A stretch of DNA of 22,213 nt from Gemmatimonadota bacterium (GCA_028287225.1 JAQBPZ010000119.1:1-22213); one strand, 5' to 3'; shown: positions 1 through 9,122, counted from the stretch's first letter. A program made the numbers and translations. The notes: generated by a model from the letters alone, not told the origin.

Positions 1-2084
1 GAGCCGAGCGAGTCGACCGCCGCGGCGAACCGCAGCGTGCCCTCTCGCCCCGCCACCAGGCCGAGCGTGCCGCCGGCCTGCGCGCGGGCGCCGCTCGCGG
101 CCACGTCCAGCGTATCCAGGCGAAGCAGGCCGCGCGCGACCGCGCCCCGCGTTCGCAGGTGGTCCACGCTGAAGGTGTCGTAGCGCGACCGCGACAGGTC
201 CGCCGCGAACACCGCGTCAGCGGTCGCCGGAGCGGTCCCGGTGCCGCGTCCCGAGAGCGTCCCGGTGAGCCGCGTGCCCGGCGCGCGGCGCGAGAACGCC
301 CGCGCGTCGAGCGCGTCGAGGGCCACGGCGACGTCGTACCGCGACCGGCTTCCGGCCAGCACCACCGCCCCGCGCCCGTCGATTGACCCGCCGCCGGTGG
401 TGGAGCGCAGAGTGCCCGAGAGCCGGAGGTTCTTCGCCGACCCTTCGGCATGCACGCGCCCGGTCACGCCGCCCCGCAGCTCGGCCTTCGGCATGAAGCG
501 GCCGATGGTCGCGAGCGACACCGGCTGGAGCGTGGCGTCCGCGACGATGCGCTTGTCCGCCACCCGGTACGAGCCCGCGCCGCTCACGCGCGAGCGGTCG
601 CCGTTCTCGAGGTGCGTCAGGTCCACCCCGCGCACGTTCCAGCCGCTCGCCATGCTGCCCGTCACCGTCGCGCCACCGGTGACGGTGCCGCCGATCGGCA
701 CCCTGCCGCCGCCGGACACCGTCGCCACGCGCAGCGGCAGGAGCTGCACCCGCAGGTCGGTGGCCTGCAGCCCGCCGCTCACCCCGATGCCGCCCTGGGC
801 GGTGACGTGGCTCTCGCCGGCGCGCGCATCGGCGAAGCGGACGTCGGCGTCGAGCTGCAGGGCGGTGGGCACGCCACGCACCGCGACGTGTCCGTTCAAC
901 GTGCCGGACCGCGGAAGCTGCACCGAGGGCGCCAGGTCGTGGATGAGCGCGGTGGACAGCTGGGCAACCGTGAGATCGATCTGGTGCACCACGAGGGAGC
1001 TCGGGCGCCCCTTCGGCTTCACCTGTCCGATGGACGCATTGCCCACGAGCGAGGCGTCGCGGTAGCGGACGTCGGCGTTCGCGAGCGCGAGCTCCGTCGT
1101 GTCGCCGTGCACGCGCATCGTGAAGCGCAGCCGTCCACCTCCCTCCGCCGGCAGCTTGGGGCGGAGCCAGCGAAGGTCGGCGAGCGCCACGGGCGCACCC
1201 GTGAGGTCGAGCGTGAAGCCGGACTTCGCGAACCCGATGCGTCCGTCGCCGCTCACCTGCGAGCCGGGCAGCGACATGTGCGCGCCCCGCCACCACAGCG
1301 AGTCCTTGCTGGCATACAGCGTCCCGGTCAGCGAACGGACGTCGATCGCCGGCGGCCGGTACGGCTCGGCGAGCATGGAGAGCGCCGCGATTTGTACCGC
1401 TGTCGGCTCATTCCCTTGCGCGAGCCGGACGGTCGGCAGCCGCGCGTCGATCGCGCGGTACGCCAGTACCCGCTGGTAGCCGCCGGCCACACGCTCCGTC
1501 CGGCGGCGGGCCGTCGGCGCGAGCGCCTTCTCCACGGCGGCGCGCAGCTCGGCGGGCGCCAGGGTGGAGTCCGGCCGCCACGGCCTGCGATACAGCAGGT
1601 CGGCGTGCCGGATCATCACGTTCGAGATCTCCGGCGGCGCGCGGTGCACCGACGTGTCCTTCGGCGTGGTGCTCGGCCGCATGAGCGCCTGGAAGTTCCA
1701 CCGCGCGCCGGGCCGGCGGTCCATCACCAGCACCGCCGTGTCGAGCTCCAGCGACTTGATCACGACGTGGCCGCGCAGCGCCGACCAGAGGCCGTAGCGC
1801 ACCTGCACCCGCTTCGCGGAGAACACCGGCTGCCGCACGCTGTCCACGACCTGCACGTCGGTGAGGGTCGCGTGCGAGAGCAGGCCGCCGCGCAGCGTGC
1901 CCACCGAGAGCGAGCCGGTGAGCCGCTTGTTGCCCTGCGACACGAGGATGCGCCGCACCCGCTCGTTGCCCCACGGCGTGTTCGCCAGCACGAGCACCAC
2001 CACCATGCCGAGCACGATGGGCGCGACGACGAAGGCCAGCACGGCGCGCAGCACCCGGGCGCCACGCGATGGCCCGCGTGGCAC
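1..2084 (-). CDS. tamB: TamB-like translocation/assembly module protein (C-terminal part outside window)
   Basis: The minus-strand frame is open from about 2141 to the left edge, so the C-terminus, where the conserved TamB (DUF490) domain normally lies, is not visible. From the GTG at 2084 the protein begins MPRGPSRGARVLRAVLAFVV and continues through one hydrophobic segment (about residues 10-33) ending in LANTPWG. That is the usual N-terminal anchor of AsmA/TamB proteins. The remaining ~660 residues are low-complexity beta-rich repeats (for example LSVGTLRGGLLSHATLTDVQ), as expected for the periplasm-spanning lipid-transfer groove. The gene directly follows a TamA-like Omp85 gene, the classic TamA-TamB arrangement. 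The start is uncertain. There is no ATG; GTG 2084 has GGGGAG and GAGG upstream, TTG 2141 overlaps the tamA stop, and GTG 2054 is also possible. Length so far is about 694 codons. Family call is from anchor, repeat style and context; function is inferred. Confidence 0.82.
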   Translation of the reverse strand, partial: MPRGPSRGARVLRAVLAFVVAPIVLGMVVVLVLANTPWGNERVRRILVSQGNKRLTGSLSVGTLRGGLLSHATLTDVQVVDSVRQPVFSAKRVQVRYGLWSALRGHVVIKSLELDTAVLVMDRRPGARWNFQALMRPSTTPKDTSVHRAPPEISNVMIRHADLLYRRPWRPDSTLAPAELRAAVEKALAPTARRRTERVAGGYQRVLAYRAIDARLPTVRLAQGNEPTAVQIAALSMLAEPYRPPAIDVRSLTGTLYASKDSLWWRGAHMSLPGSQVSGDGRIGFAKSGFTLDLTGAPVALADLRWLRPKLPAEGGGRLRFTMRVHGDTTELALANADVRYRDASLVGNASIGQVKPKGRPSSLVVHQIDLTVAQLSTALIHDLAPSVQLPRSGTLNGHVAVRGVPTALQLDADVRFADARAGESHVTAQGGIGVSGGLQATDLRVQLLPLRVATVSGGGRVPIGGTVTGGATVTGSMASGWNVRGVDLTHLENGDRSRVSGAGSYRVADKRIVADATLQPVSLATIGRFMPKAELRGGVTGRVHAEGSAKNLRLSGTLRSTTGGGSIDGRGAVVLAGSRSRYDVAVALDALDARAFSRRAPGTRLTGTLSGRGTGTAPATADAVFAADLSRSRYDTFSVDHLRTRGAVARGLLRLDTLDVAASGARAQAGGTLGLVAGREGTLRFAAAVDSLG

Positions 2085-2137
2085 GAGCCTCGGTGGCTCC
2101 CCGTGCCGCGGCTCGCCGGCGGAGCGTCGCTGCGCCG

Positions 2138-4384
2138 TCAAAACGCCTGCCCCATCGCGAAGTGCACCACCAGGCGTCGTCCGATGGAGCGCAGGGTGCC
2201 GGGCGAGGGATCGAGCGGCGAGTAGCCCTTCTCCGTCGCCAGCCGCACCACCCGATCGTTGCCCCAGGCGTCGGGCACCGCCACCACCACCGGCAGCCGC
2301 TCCTCGCCCACGGGATGCAGGCCGAGGTCGAGGCGCAGGATCCCGAGGGGCGACCGGTAGCGGAAGCCGCCGCCGGGCGTCACGGCGCCCTTCGCGTGCG
2401 CCAGCGACGCGAGCCCGGCGGTGCCGACGTGCGCACCATCGAGGAACGCGACCAGGCCGAGCACGCGCGTCACGGGAACGCGAAGCTCCGCGCTCGCCTC
2501 CACGAGCGTGCTGCCGCCGGTGGGGCGGGTGAAGAATTCGTTCGAGGCAACGCCGCTCGGGTCACAGGTGCCCGCGGCGATGCTCGCGTCGGTGCAGCCC
2601 GCGGCGATCAGCGAGGCGCGGCGCACCTGGAGCACGCGCGGGCCGAGGTCGTTCTCCGCGAAGCCGCGCACGGACTGCATGCCGCCCGCGTAGAAGCGCG
2701 CACGCGGATGCAGGATGCCCGACGCATCGCCGCCCACGCCGAGCGCGCTTCCCGATGCGCTCGGCCGCACCCAGCCCGCGCGTCCGTGCAGCGCGAGCAC
2801 GAAGGGCAGCGTGGTGTCCTCGATGCGCTCCGGCTGCACCCTGAACGGCTTGTACCACGAGGCGTCCGCGGCGACGCGGTTGTGCGCGAAGGTGGACCCT
2901 GTCGCGCCGGAGGCGTGCTCGGCGTCGATCACGGCGGTGTAGCCGCGCGTGGGCACCTCGAGGTCGTCCGAGCGGTCGATCCACGCGCTCACGCCGAGAG
3001 GGGCGAGGCGCTGGCGCGAGGCGAGCGCCTGGATCGTGGCGGCGTCGCAGATGCCGTAGCCGGCGCAGAAGTAGACGGCGCCCGCCTGCACCCGGGTTGA
3101 TTCGAGCCGATATGTCAGCCCGATGGGAAATCGAACGCCGAGCTCGCGGACCACGCCGAGCGTGGCGCCGAAGTCCTCGTCGACCACCACGCCGGGCAGC
3201 GAGCGCCGGCCGGCGAACAGGGTGACCGCCGCGGAGGTGCGCGGGCCGGCGATCCAGGGCTGGGTGAGGGTCGCCGAGGCCTGGTAGGTGGGACGGAGGA
3301 AGGCGCCCAGGTTGGGCTCGTCCGGCGCGACCGCCTGCCGGAAGATCGCGCGGCCGTTGAGCTGCTCGCCCAGCAGGTTGCCGACGGCGGCGCGCAGGTC
3401 CAGCCAGCGGCCGGCACCGAGCGTGTTGTCGCGCAGCTCCACGCGCGCCTGCCCGAAGTCGATGGTGTTGAAGCCGAGCGTCGCGCTGGCCTGGTGCGGC
3501 CGCGTCTCGGTGACGTCCACGGTGATCCGCTTCACGCTGTCGCCCGCGGGTGGCGTCACGACCAGGGCGCGCGCGAGCGCGGGGGTCTCGAAGAGGCGTC
3601 GCTCGGTCTCGAGCACCGCATCGCGCGTATAGAGCGTGCCCGGCGTCAGCAGCACGGCGCGCCGGAGGGTGGCGTCGGACAGGCGCTCGTTGCCGCGGAA
3701 CTCCACGCCGCCCACGCGCGTGAGCCAGCGCGGGTCCACGTCGATGCGCACCGGCACGAGGCGCGAGGCGTCGGGCCGCGGAACGTTCGTGTCCACGCGG
3801 ACGTCGCCGTAGCCGTGGTTCCACACCGCGTCGCGCAGCCGCGAGACCACGGTGTCCAGGGCGATCAGGCTGAGCGGATCGCCGGCGCGCAGCACCTGCG
3901 CGTACCCGAGCTCGGCCGGCGTCAGCACGGGGGTGCGCTGGGTGACGACGAGCGACGCGACGCGCGTGGGCTCGCCCTCGGTGATGCGGAAGGCGACCGA
4001 CACCCAGCCGTGCTTCGCCGGGGTGATCACCGTGTCCACCGTGGCGTCGCGGTAGCCGCGGCGCCAGTAGTACACCCGCAGGCTCGTGATGTCCTCGCCG
4101 AGCGCCGCCGGCGTGGTGCGGCGGCGGTCGATGAAGAGCTGGCTGGTGGGAAAGGCCTTGCACGCCGGGTAGAACAGGATCAGGCGGCAGGGCGAGGGGC
4201 GGGTGAAGATCACCCCGCGGAGGTCGGTGGTCGAGACGTTGACGGCGCCCGGAAAGGCCACCGTGGACACCGTCATCGAGTCGTGAAGACCGAGCACGGG
4301 GCGCGCGGCCTGGGCGCGCGAGACGGGGGGCGCGCCCGCGAGGAGCAGGATCGCGAGAGGGAGGCGGAACACCGGTACGGACAT
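2138..4384 (-). CDS. tamA: TamA-like Omp85-family outer-membrane assembly protein
   Basis: This 748-aa protein has a Sec signal peptide (residues 1-25, LPLAILLLAGAPPVSRAQA). Three POTRA-like repeats follow, at roughly 60-138, 142-220 and 222-296; typical signatures are WRRGYRDATVDT, FRITEGEP and FRGNERLSDATLR. A 16-strand-type barrel runs from about 297 to the end. The hallmark VRGF motif of the substrate-folding loop is at 572-575, within FYAGGMQSVRGF, and the chain ends in phenylalanine as barrel proteins do. Omp85 proteins insert beta-barrels into the outer membrane. TamA works with TamB, whose gene follows immediately with overlapping or near-overlapping ends. A second BamA copy is the main alternative, but the three-POTRA length and tamB neighbour favour TamA. 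The ATG at 4384 places the signal peptide correctly. Two cysteines (440 and 446) could form a disulfide in an extracellular loop. Confidence 0.88.
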   Translation of the reverse strand: MSVPVFRLPLAILLLAGAPPVSRAQAARPVLGLHDSMTVSTVAFPGAVNVSTTDLRGVIFTRPSPCRLILFYPACKAFPTSQLFIDRRRTTPAALGEDITSLRVYYWRRGYRDATVDTVITPAKHGWVSVAFRITEGEPTRVASLVVTQRTPVLTPAELGYAQVLRAGDPLSLIALDTVVSRLRDAVWNHGYGDVRVDTNVPRPDASRLVPVRIDVDPRWLTRVGGVEFRGNERLSDATLRRAVLLTPGTLYTRDAVLETERRLFETPALARALVVTPPAGDSVKRITVDVTETRPHQASATLGFNTIDFGQARVELRDNTLGAGRWLDLRAAVGNLLGEQLNGRAIFRQAVAPDEPNLGAFLRPTYQASATLTQPWIAGPRTSAAVTLFAGRRSLPGVVVDEDFGATLGVVRELGVRFPIGLTYRLESTRVQAGAVYFCAGYGICDAATIQALASRQRLAPLGVSAWIDRSDDLEVPTRGYTAVIDAEHASGATGSTFAHNRVAADASWYKPFRVQPERIEDTTLPFVLALHGRAGWVRPSASGSALGVGGDASGILHPRARFYAGGMQSVRGFAENDLGPRVLQVRRASLIAAGCTDASIAAGTCDPSGVASNEFFTRPTGGSTLVEASAELRVPVTRVLGLVAFLDGAHVGTAGLASLAHAKGAVTPGGGFRYRSPLGILRLDLGLHPVGEERLPVVVAVPDAWGNDRVVRLATEKGYSPLDPSPGTLRSIGRRLVVHFAMGQAF

Positions 4385-4578
4385 GCGGTCGGGCGGAGTG
4401 CGAGCGTCGGTGGGACGAACCCCGACGGAGAGCGAAAACCGGGCCGGGCAGTCAACCGGAAGCAGCCAATTGAGTTACGTGACCAATGGCGCGTGCAGCC
4501 CGGGATCGGGGAGGGCGGTGTTCCGGGCGCGAATGCAGGCCGCTGCGGCGAGGTGCCGCAGCGGCTGCATGGAGGCGG
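4385..4578. other. Intergenic region between susD1 and tamA
   Basis: No open frame with coding character was found. It holds the susD1-proximal hairpin (4533-4570) and, nearer tamA, AT-richer sequence around 4470-4490 (caattgagttacgtgacc) that would suit a tamA promoter. No convincing -35/-10 pair at proper spacing could be picked out, and there is no strong Shine-Dalgarno sequence before the tamA ATG. Confidence 0.5.
4533..4570 (-). terminator. GC-rich hairpin after susD1, probable terminator
   Basis: An 11-bp perfect stem (gccgctgcggc against gccgcagcggc) encloses a 5-base loop, gaggt. Beyond one bulged G it extends by 5 more pairs (atgca/tgcat). It lies 8 bases past the susD1 stop codon on the minus strand. 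No T-run follows, so the call rests on stem strength and position at the end of a gene pair. Confidence 0.65.
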
Positions 4579-5859
4579 CTATTTGTGGAAGTTGGGGTTG
4601 TTGTCGCGCTCGACGCGGGGGATCGGGTAGCAGGTCTGCGTCCCGATGTTCGCGTAGCCCGGCTTCACGTAGACGCTGCCCGACGCCGGGACGTAGTTCG
4701 TGTTCGTGGGATGGCGGCGGAAGTCGGCCAGCCGCTTCCCCTCCAGCCAGAACTCGCGGGCGCGCTGGTCGAAGAGCTCGGTCAGCACGCTGTTCGCGTC
4801 GGTGGCGCCGGCGTAGGCACCCTGCCCGTTGGCCGCGCGCCGCGCCGCGATGAGCGCCAGCTGCTGCGTGACGCTGCCCGATGCCTCGGCCGCGATGTAG
4901 TCGGCCTCGAGCCGCGACGCCAGCCGGATGGGGGAGTTGTAGGCCGTGTACTTCTGCTGGATGAAGTAGCCGCCCGGCACCTGGTCCTGCGGCTGGAGCT
5001 TGTGCTCGGTCGGCCCCTTCCACTGCACCCGCGGGTCGTACTTGGCGCCGGTGCCGTCCTGGATCTGGAACGCGACGGGCACGCTCATGCCGCCGCGGTC
5101 GAAGGTGAAGATCCACTCGCGATTGCCGAGTCGATTCCGGTTCGCCAGGTCGTCCGTGTAGTTCAGGTTGAAGACGAAGCCCGCCGGCACCGCGTTGGCG
5201 TCGGTCAGGGCGCCCGTGTTGTCCCCCTTCTGCAGCTTGGCGCGCGCACGGCCCACGAGCGCCGCGTTGGCCAGGGCGACGGCATCGGTGGAGGCGTTCG
5301 CCCGGCCCACCGTGTTCGCCCGGTCGAACCAGAAGATCGCCGTGTCCAGCAGCGCGGCCGTGGTGAGCTCCGGGCCGCCCGAGAGGGTGCCCGTGCAGAA
5401 GTCGGTCGCCATGAACAGCGTCGCGAAGCCGCGGAAGGTCGCCGCCCGCGCGAGGTTGATGTTCGTGGTCGGCGAGGGGAGCGCCAGGTCGAGCACGGTC
5501 TTGGTGCTCGCCGCCGCGACGGACAGCGGCGCCCAGACCTCGCTGTTGAGCGTGCCGTTGAGGTCCGACACCGTCCGGAGCCCGAACTCGTTCCGGGTGG
5601 GGAAGGTGTCCGAGACGTTCATCTCGTCGGTGAAGTACGCGCTGTAGTGGATCAGCAGCCCGTAGGCGTACGCGAAGTTCTGCTGCGCCGATGCGGCCAG
5701 CGTCGGGGCGGTCGTGGTCGGATCGACCGTCGACGCGTCGATCAGGTTGGGGTTGGTGACTTCGAAGAACTTCTCGGAGCAGGCGGCGGTGCTCGCGAGG
5801 AGCGCGCCGCCGATCAGGGTGCGCGTGACCGCGCTGCGGATGTTCGGCATGGAGATCAT
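4579..5859 (-). CDS. SusD/RagB-family outer-membrane lipoprotein (pair 1)
   Basis: The open frame extends far upstream through susC1, but the real protein begins with MISMPNIRSAV (ATG 5859; the ATG at 5850 is an alternative). This is where a lipoprotein signal appears: LLASTAAC, with the lipidated cysteine at residue 27. It is about 426 aa, near the short end for SusD-like proteins. N-terminal FFEVTNPNLIDASTV and C-terminal REFWLEGKRLADFRRH, CYPIPRVERDNNPN are the conserved SusD ends. The middle is alpha-helical with TPR-like repeats. SusD proteins sit on the cell surface as a lid over their SusC channel and bind the substrate. The gene begins 5 bases after the susC1 stop, so the two are co-transcribed. 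No carbohydrate enzyme is adjacent, so the ligand cannot be guessed. Confidence 0.93.
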   Translation of the reverse strand: MISMPNIRSAVTRTLIGGALLASTAACSEKFFEVTNPNLIDASTVDPTTTAPTLAASAQQNFAYAYGLLIHYSAYFTDEMNVSDTFPTRNEFGLRTVSDLNGTLNSEVWAPLSVAAASTKTVLDLALPSPTTNINLARAATFRGFATLFMATDFCTGTLSGGPELTTAALLDTAIFWFDRANTVGRANASTDAVALANAALVGRARAKLQKGDNTGALTDANAVPAGFVFNLNYTDDLANRNRLGNREWIFTFDRGGMSVPVAFQIQDGTGAKYDPRVQWKGPTEHKLQPQDQVPGGYFIQQKYTAYNSPIRLASRLEADYIAAEASGSVTQQLALIAARRAANGQGAYAGATDANSVLTELFDQRAREFWLEGKRLADFRRHPTNTNYVPASGSVYVKPGYANIGTQTCYPIPRVERDNNPNFHK

Positions 5860-5864
5860 GGCGG

Positions 5865-8800
5865 TCAGAAGGTGAGGTTGAGGCGGAGCAGGACCTTCCG
5901 CGGATTCGGCAGCGTCAGGAAGTCCTCGCGCGAGAACTGCGAGCCGAACTGGTTGGAGATGACTTCCGGGTCGGCGCCCTCGTACCGGGTCCAGAGCTTC
6001 ACGTTCTGCATCGCCACGGTGACCGACGAGCCCTTGAGCGCCCGGCCCACGAGGCTCTGCGGCATGTCGAGCGTGGCGCTGATCTCGCGCAGGCGGACGA
6101 AGTCGCCGGGCTGGATGAACGCTTCCTGCACGTCGTTCACCGTCGCGGGCGCCCCCGAGGCGGTGACGAAGGCGGGCTTGCCCACCGCGTCGTTGCCGTA
6201 GTGCCGCAGGAACTCGTGGCGGGACAGCACGCTGGGGTCCAGCCGCTTGTTGGAGCGCACGAGCTGGGTCTCGCGGAAGAACTGGGTGTTGTTGAACACC
6301 GAGAAGTTGCGCTTGGCGTCGAGCAGGGCGGAGAGGCGCAGCGACCGGCGCACCGTGAAGGTGTTGCTGAGGTTCCACTCGAAGGTGGGCATGACGTTGC
6401 CCACGGGCAGCAGGGTGTCGGACACCACCACCACCCCGGTCGCGTCGTTGATCGACAGGATCTTCTTGGTGCTGAAGACGCCGAGCTGCTCGCCCAGCAC
6501 CGCGCGGTTGAGCTGCCCGTTCAGGTTGATCGACGGCAGGCCGCCGAGGTCGGTCAGCTCGTTGCGCAGCGTGTTGGCGCCGACGTGCAGGTCCCAGTCC
6601 AGGTTGGGCATCCGGAGTGCCGCGACGGACACGCCCAGCTCCACGCCGCTGTTGAGCACCGCGCCGATGTTGGCCAGCGGGTTGGTGTTGAAGCCGTTCG
6701 AGGGCGCGATCGGGCGGGCGATGATCAGGTCGTTCGTCACCTTGCGGAAGTAGGTGACCTCGCCGCTGACGCGATCGTGAAGGAAGCCGAAGTCGGCGCC
6801 CGCCTCGAACTCCTTGCCGCGCTCGGGGCGCAGCGAGTCGTTGCCCGGGTTGCCCAGGATGGCGCCCGGGCTGGCCGACGCGCCCGGCGTGATGGCGTAT
6901 GCCGCGGAGATCAGGGTCTGGAGCGCGTCGCCCGGGTTCGGCGAGCGCCCGGTGGTGCCGTAGGCGGCGCGCAGGCGCAGCGTGGGCAGGACGGCGGCGA
7001 GGGGCGCGTAGAACGTCTCCTCCGACACCGTCCACGTGGCCCCCACCTTCGGGAGCACGAACGCCGGCGCGTTGTTGCCGAACGACGAGTTCTTGTCCAC
7101 GCGCACGCCGACCTGCACGAAGGCGCGGTTCTCGTAGCCCACCTGGAGCTGGCTGAGGTAGCCGACCGTGCGCTGCTCCGTGAACCCGCTCCGGCCCGTG
7201 GTGGTGGCCGCCGAGCTCACGGAGTTGTTCTCGTTGGTGACGAAGCCCACGCCGAGCGCCTGGGTGAACTTGTTCCGCGTCGAGATCATCTGGCTGCCGA
7301 AGGAGAGGTTGGTCTCCCACTGGTTGGCGGCGCCAAGCGTCCGGCGCACGTTGCCCAGGTAGTCCACCGTGTACCGCTCGGCGCCGCGGCTGATCTGGTC
7401 GTTGCTGCCCCCGTCGGTCTGCCCGCCGTACCAGGTGCTGTCGTTCTTGGGGAAGAAGTTGCGCTGCTCATCCGAGGCGTAGTCCATGCCCAGGGTGATG
7501 CGGTTGGTGAACCAGGGCACCGGCAGGTAGCTGCCCGTCAGGTTGGAGATCACGCGGTGCGTGAGCAGCGAGTGGTCGGTGGCGGCGATCGCGTTGTACT
7601 GGCGCTGCGAGTAGAAGCCGTTGCGGTCGCCGATCCCGGAGGTGTCCACGCGCGTCGTCGGCGAGCCGAGGAGACCGCCGCCGAGCCAGCCGAACACGTT
7701 GTTGTCGTTGTCGGGCAGCGCGGCCTTGCTCTGCGTCAGCCCGACGCCCGCCTCGATGGTGACGCGCGAATCGGGGATGTAGTTGAAGTTCGACCGCACG
7801 TTGTAGCGCTCGTAGCCGTTGTTCGGCAGCGTGCCCTGGGTGCGCTCGGTGCCGAACGAGAGGTTGTAGCCGTAGTTCTGGCCACCGCCACGCCCGTCCC
7901 ATCCGATCTGCCGGTCGCTGCCGGTGCGGAAGGCGCCGACGCGCTCCAGCGGGTTGTCCCGCACCAGCGTCCCCACCGCCTGGCCGCGGCAGAGCGGATT
8001 GCGGCTCGTGGCGGCGACGAGCGCCGCGGTGCACAGCCCGTAGTTGTCGGGCGGCGTGAAGTGCTGGTCGATCGTGGCCGTCTCGAGCCGCAGCGTCTGG
8101 GCGAAGTTGTTGGCGCCCGGCCGGCCCTTCTTGGTGATGATCTGGATGACTCCCGCCGAGGCGTCGGCGCCGTACAGCGTCGCCGCCGCGGGGCCCTTCA
8201 CCACCTCGATGCTCTCGATGTCGTCCGGGCTGATGTCGTTCATGCGGTCGAACGACTGGCCCGACTGGCCGGAGCTCAGGATCCCCTCGTTCACCCGCAC
8301 GCCGTCCACGAAGAGGAGCGGCTGGTTGGAGAGGTTGATCGAGGAGGCGCCCCGGATCCGGATCTGCCGGGCCGCGCCCGCCGTGCCGGAGTTCGCGCTC
8401 ACCGACACGCCCGGCACGCGCGACTGGAGCAGCTCGCCGACGTTGGTGACGGGCGCCGTCTTCGTGAGCGCCGAGGCATCGAGCGTGGCGACCGTCGCGG
8501 GCTGGGCGCGCCGCTCCTGGTTGCCGACCGTGCCGGTGACCACCAGCTCCGACAGGGTGACGAGCGAGGCGGCGAGGCTGAAGTCGAGCGTCGTCGTCTG
8601 GCCGGCCACCACGCGCACCGTGTCCGACGCGGCGCGATGGCCGAGCTTGAACACGCCCACGTTGGTGCGGCCGGGGCGCACGTTGTTGAGGCGATACTCG
8701 CCGGCCGCGTTGGTCTGGGTCTCCAGCGTGGTGCCGGGCACGACGATGCGTGCCTCGGGAATCGGGAGCCGCGATGCGCGATCGGTCACCTTCCCGGTGA

Positions 8801-8888
8801 TGGTCCCCGTCTGCGCTGCGAGCGCCACGGGAAAGACGAGCATCAGCCAGGCGAGCAGGCGCGTACGGCGGCGAGACGGGGCGAGCAT
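5865..8888 (-). CDS. SusC/RagA-family TonB-linked outer-membrane receptor (pair 1)
   Basis: From ATG 8888 the product is about 1007 aa. A signal peptide (residues 8-26, ending VALAAQ) precedes a carboxypeptidase-regulatory-like beta-sandwich (about 27-105, TGTITGKVTD...AGEYRLNNV). The stretch LSELVVTGT (112-120) follows. The plug domain (about 140-265) carries the SusC signatures RQIRIRGASSI, PLLFVDGVRVNE and IESIEVVKGPAAATLYG. The rest is the 22-strand barrel, ending in LLRLNLTF. Such proteins import bulky nutrients using TonB energy; no tonB/exbBD is in the window. The start was chosen because GGAG lies 6 bases upstream of ATG 8888, whereas the in-frame ATGs at 8903, 8969 and 9071 lack a Shine-Dalgarno sequence. 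A C12 run lies 21-32 bases upstream. Substrate unknown. Confidence 0.93.
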   Translation of the reverse strand: MLAPSRRRTRLLAWLMLVFPVALAAQTGTITGKVTDRASRLPIPEARIVVPGTTLETQTNAAGEYRLNNVRPGRTNVGVFKLGHRAASDTVRVVAGQTTTLDFSLAASLVTLSELVVTGTVGNQERRAQPATVATLDASALTKTAPVTNVGELLQSRVPGVSVSANSGTAGAARQIRIRGASSINLSNQPLLFVDGVRVNEGILSSGQSGQSFDRMNDISPDDIESIEVVKGPAAATLYGADASAGVIQIITKKGRPGANNFAQTLRLETATIDQHFTPPDNYGLCTAALVAATSRNPLCRGQAVGTLVRDNPLERVGAFRTGSDRQIGWDGRGGGQNYGYNLSFGTERTQGTLPNNGYERYNVRSNFNYIPDSRVTIEAGVGLTQSKAALPDNDNNVFGWLGGGLLGSPTTRVDTSGIGDRNGFYSQRQYNAIAATDHSLLTHRVISNLTGSYLPVPWFTNRITLGMDYASDEQRNFFPKNDSTWYGGQTDGGSNDQISRGAERYTVDYLGNVRRTLGAANQWETNLSFGSQMISTRNKFTQALGVGFVTNENNSVSSAATTTGRSGFTEQRTVGYLSQLQVGYENRAFVQVGVRVDKNSSFGNNAPAFVLPKVGATWTVSEETFYAPLAAVLPTLRLRAAYGTTGRSPNPGDALQTLISAAYAITPGASASPGAILGNPGNDSLRPERGKEFEAGADFGFLHDRVSGEVTYFRKVTNDLIIARPIAPSNGFNTNPLANIGAVLNSGVELGVSVAALRMPNLDWDLHVGANTLRNELTDLGGLPSINLNGQLNRAVLGEQLGVFSTKKILSINDATGVVVVSDTLLPVGNVMPTFEWNLSNTFTVRRSLRLSALLDAKRNFSVFNNTQFFRETQLVRSNKRLDPSVLSRHEFLRHYGNDAVGKPAFVTASGAPATVNDVQEAFIQPGDFVRLREISATLDMPQSLVGRALKGSSVTVAMQNVKLWTRYEGADPEVISNQFGSQFSREDFLTLPNPRKVLLRLNLTF

Positions 8889-8894
8889 GTACGT

Positions 8895-8898
8895 CTCC
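8895..8898 (-). promoter_or_regulatory. Ribosome binding site that sets the susC1 start
   Basis: On the minus strand GGAG is followed by 6 bases and then ATG at 8888. This favours the protein beginning MLAPSRRRTR over the longer in-frame alternatives, and it places the signal peptide directly at the N-terminus. Confidence 0.6.
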
Positions 8899-8908
8899 GG
8901 CATCTGGT

Positions 8909-8920
8909 GGGGGGGGGGGG
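8909..8920. repeat. Homopolymer tract: 12 G on plus, 12 C in susC1 sense
   Basis: An uninterrupted run of 12 G (plus strand) falls between the likely susC1 promoter region and its ribosome binding site. It is the longest homopolymer I found in the window. It stays in frame with an upstream ATG at 8969, so length change could alter either leader spacing or, if that ATG is used, the reading frame. Confidence 0.9.
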
Positions 8921-9052
8921 ACGGGACGGGCAGGAGGACTGCGGGGAAACTACCGTCATCTTCCATCATCGTGGCCCAAAGCACAAGCCCGCCACGAGAC
9001 GCCGAAGGCTCCCTGCGCCCGGGGATCCCGGACCCGGACCCGCGGTCCAGTG

Positions 9053-9122
9053 CGGCGGGCAGCGGATGCACGAAGGGCCGGCTCCCCCGCGGGAGATTCG
9101 GCCTTCGTGGTGCTGCCCGCCG
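9053..9122 (-). terminator. Large hairpin after ahcY, probable terminator
   Basis: A 70-base near-continuous stem-loop begins 11 bases past the ahcY stop. The outer stem is 11 bp (cggcgggcagc/gctgcccgccg), the middle stem 8 bp (cacgaagg/ccttcgtg) plus ccg/cgg, and the inner stem 5 bp (ctccc/gggag) around a ccgc loop. No T-run follows on the minus strand. Position and size argue for transcription termination or mRNA 3'-end protection. Confidence 0.7.

Noticed and set aside
450..2225. Plus-strand open frame of about 590 codons opposite tamB/tamA
   Set aside because: Same shadow composition. The minus-strand frame reads as TamB with an N-terminal anchor and beta-repeats.
5860..7320. Upstream extension of the susD1 frame suggesting a 913-aa fusion
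   Set aside because: The extension is out of frame with susC1 and shadow-like. A lipoprotein signal begins exactly at 5859.
8940..8990. Bacteroidota-type promoter (TTTG ... TAnnTTTG) before susC1
   Set aside because: Only TTTG and TAGTTT are present, with spacing that is too long and the final TG missing.
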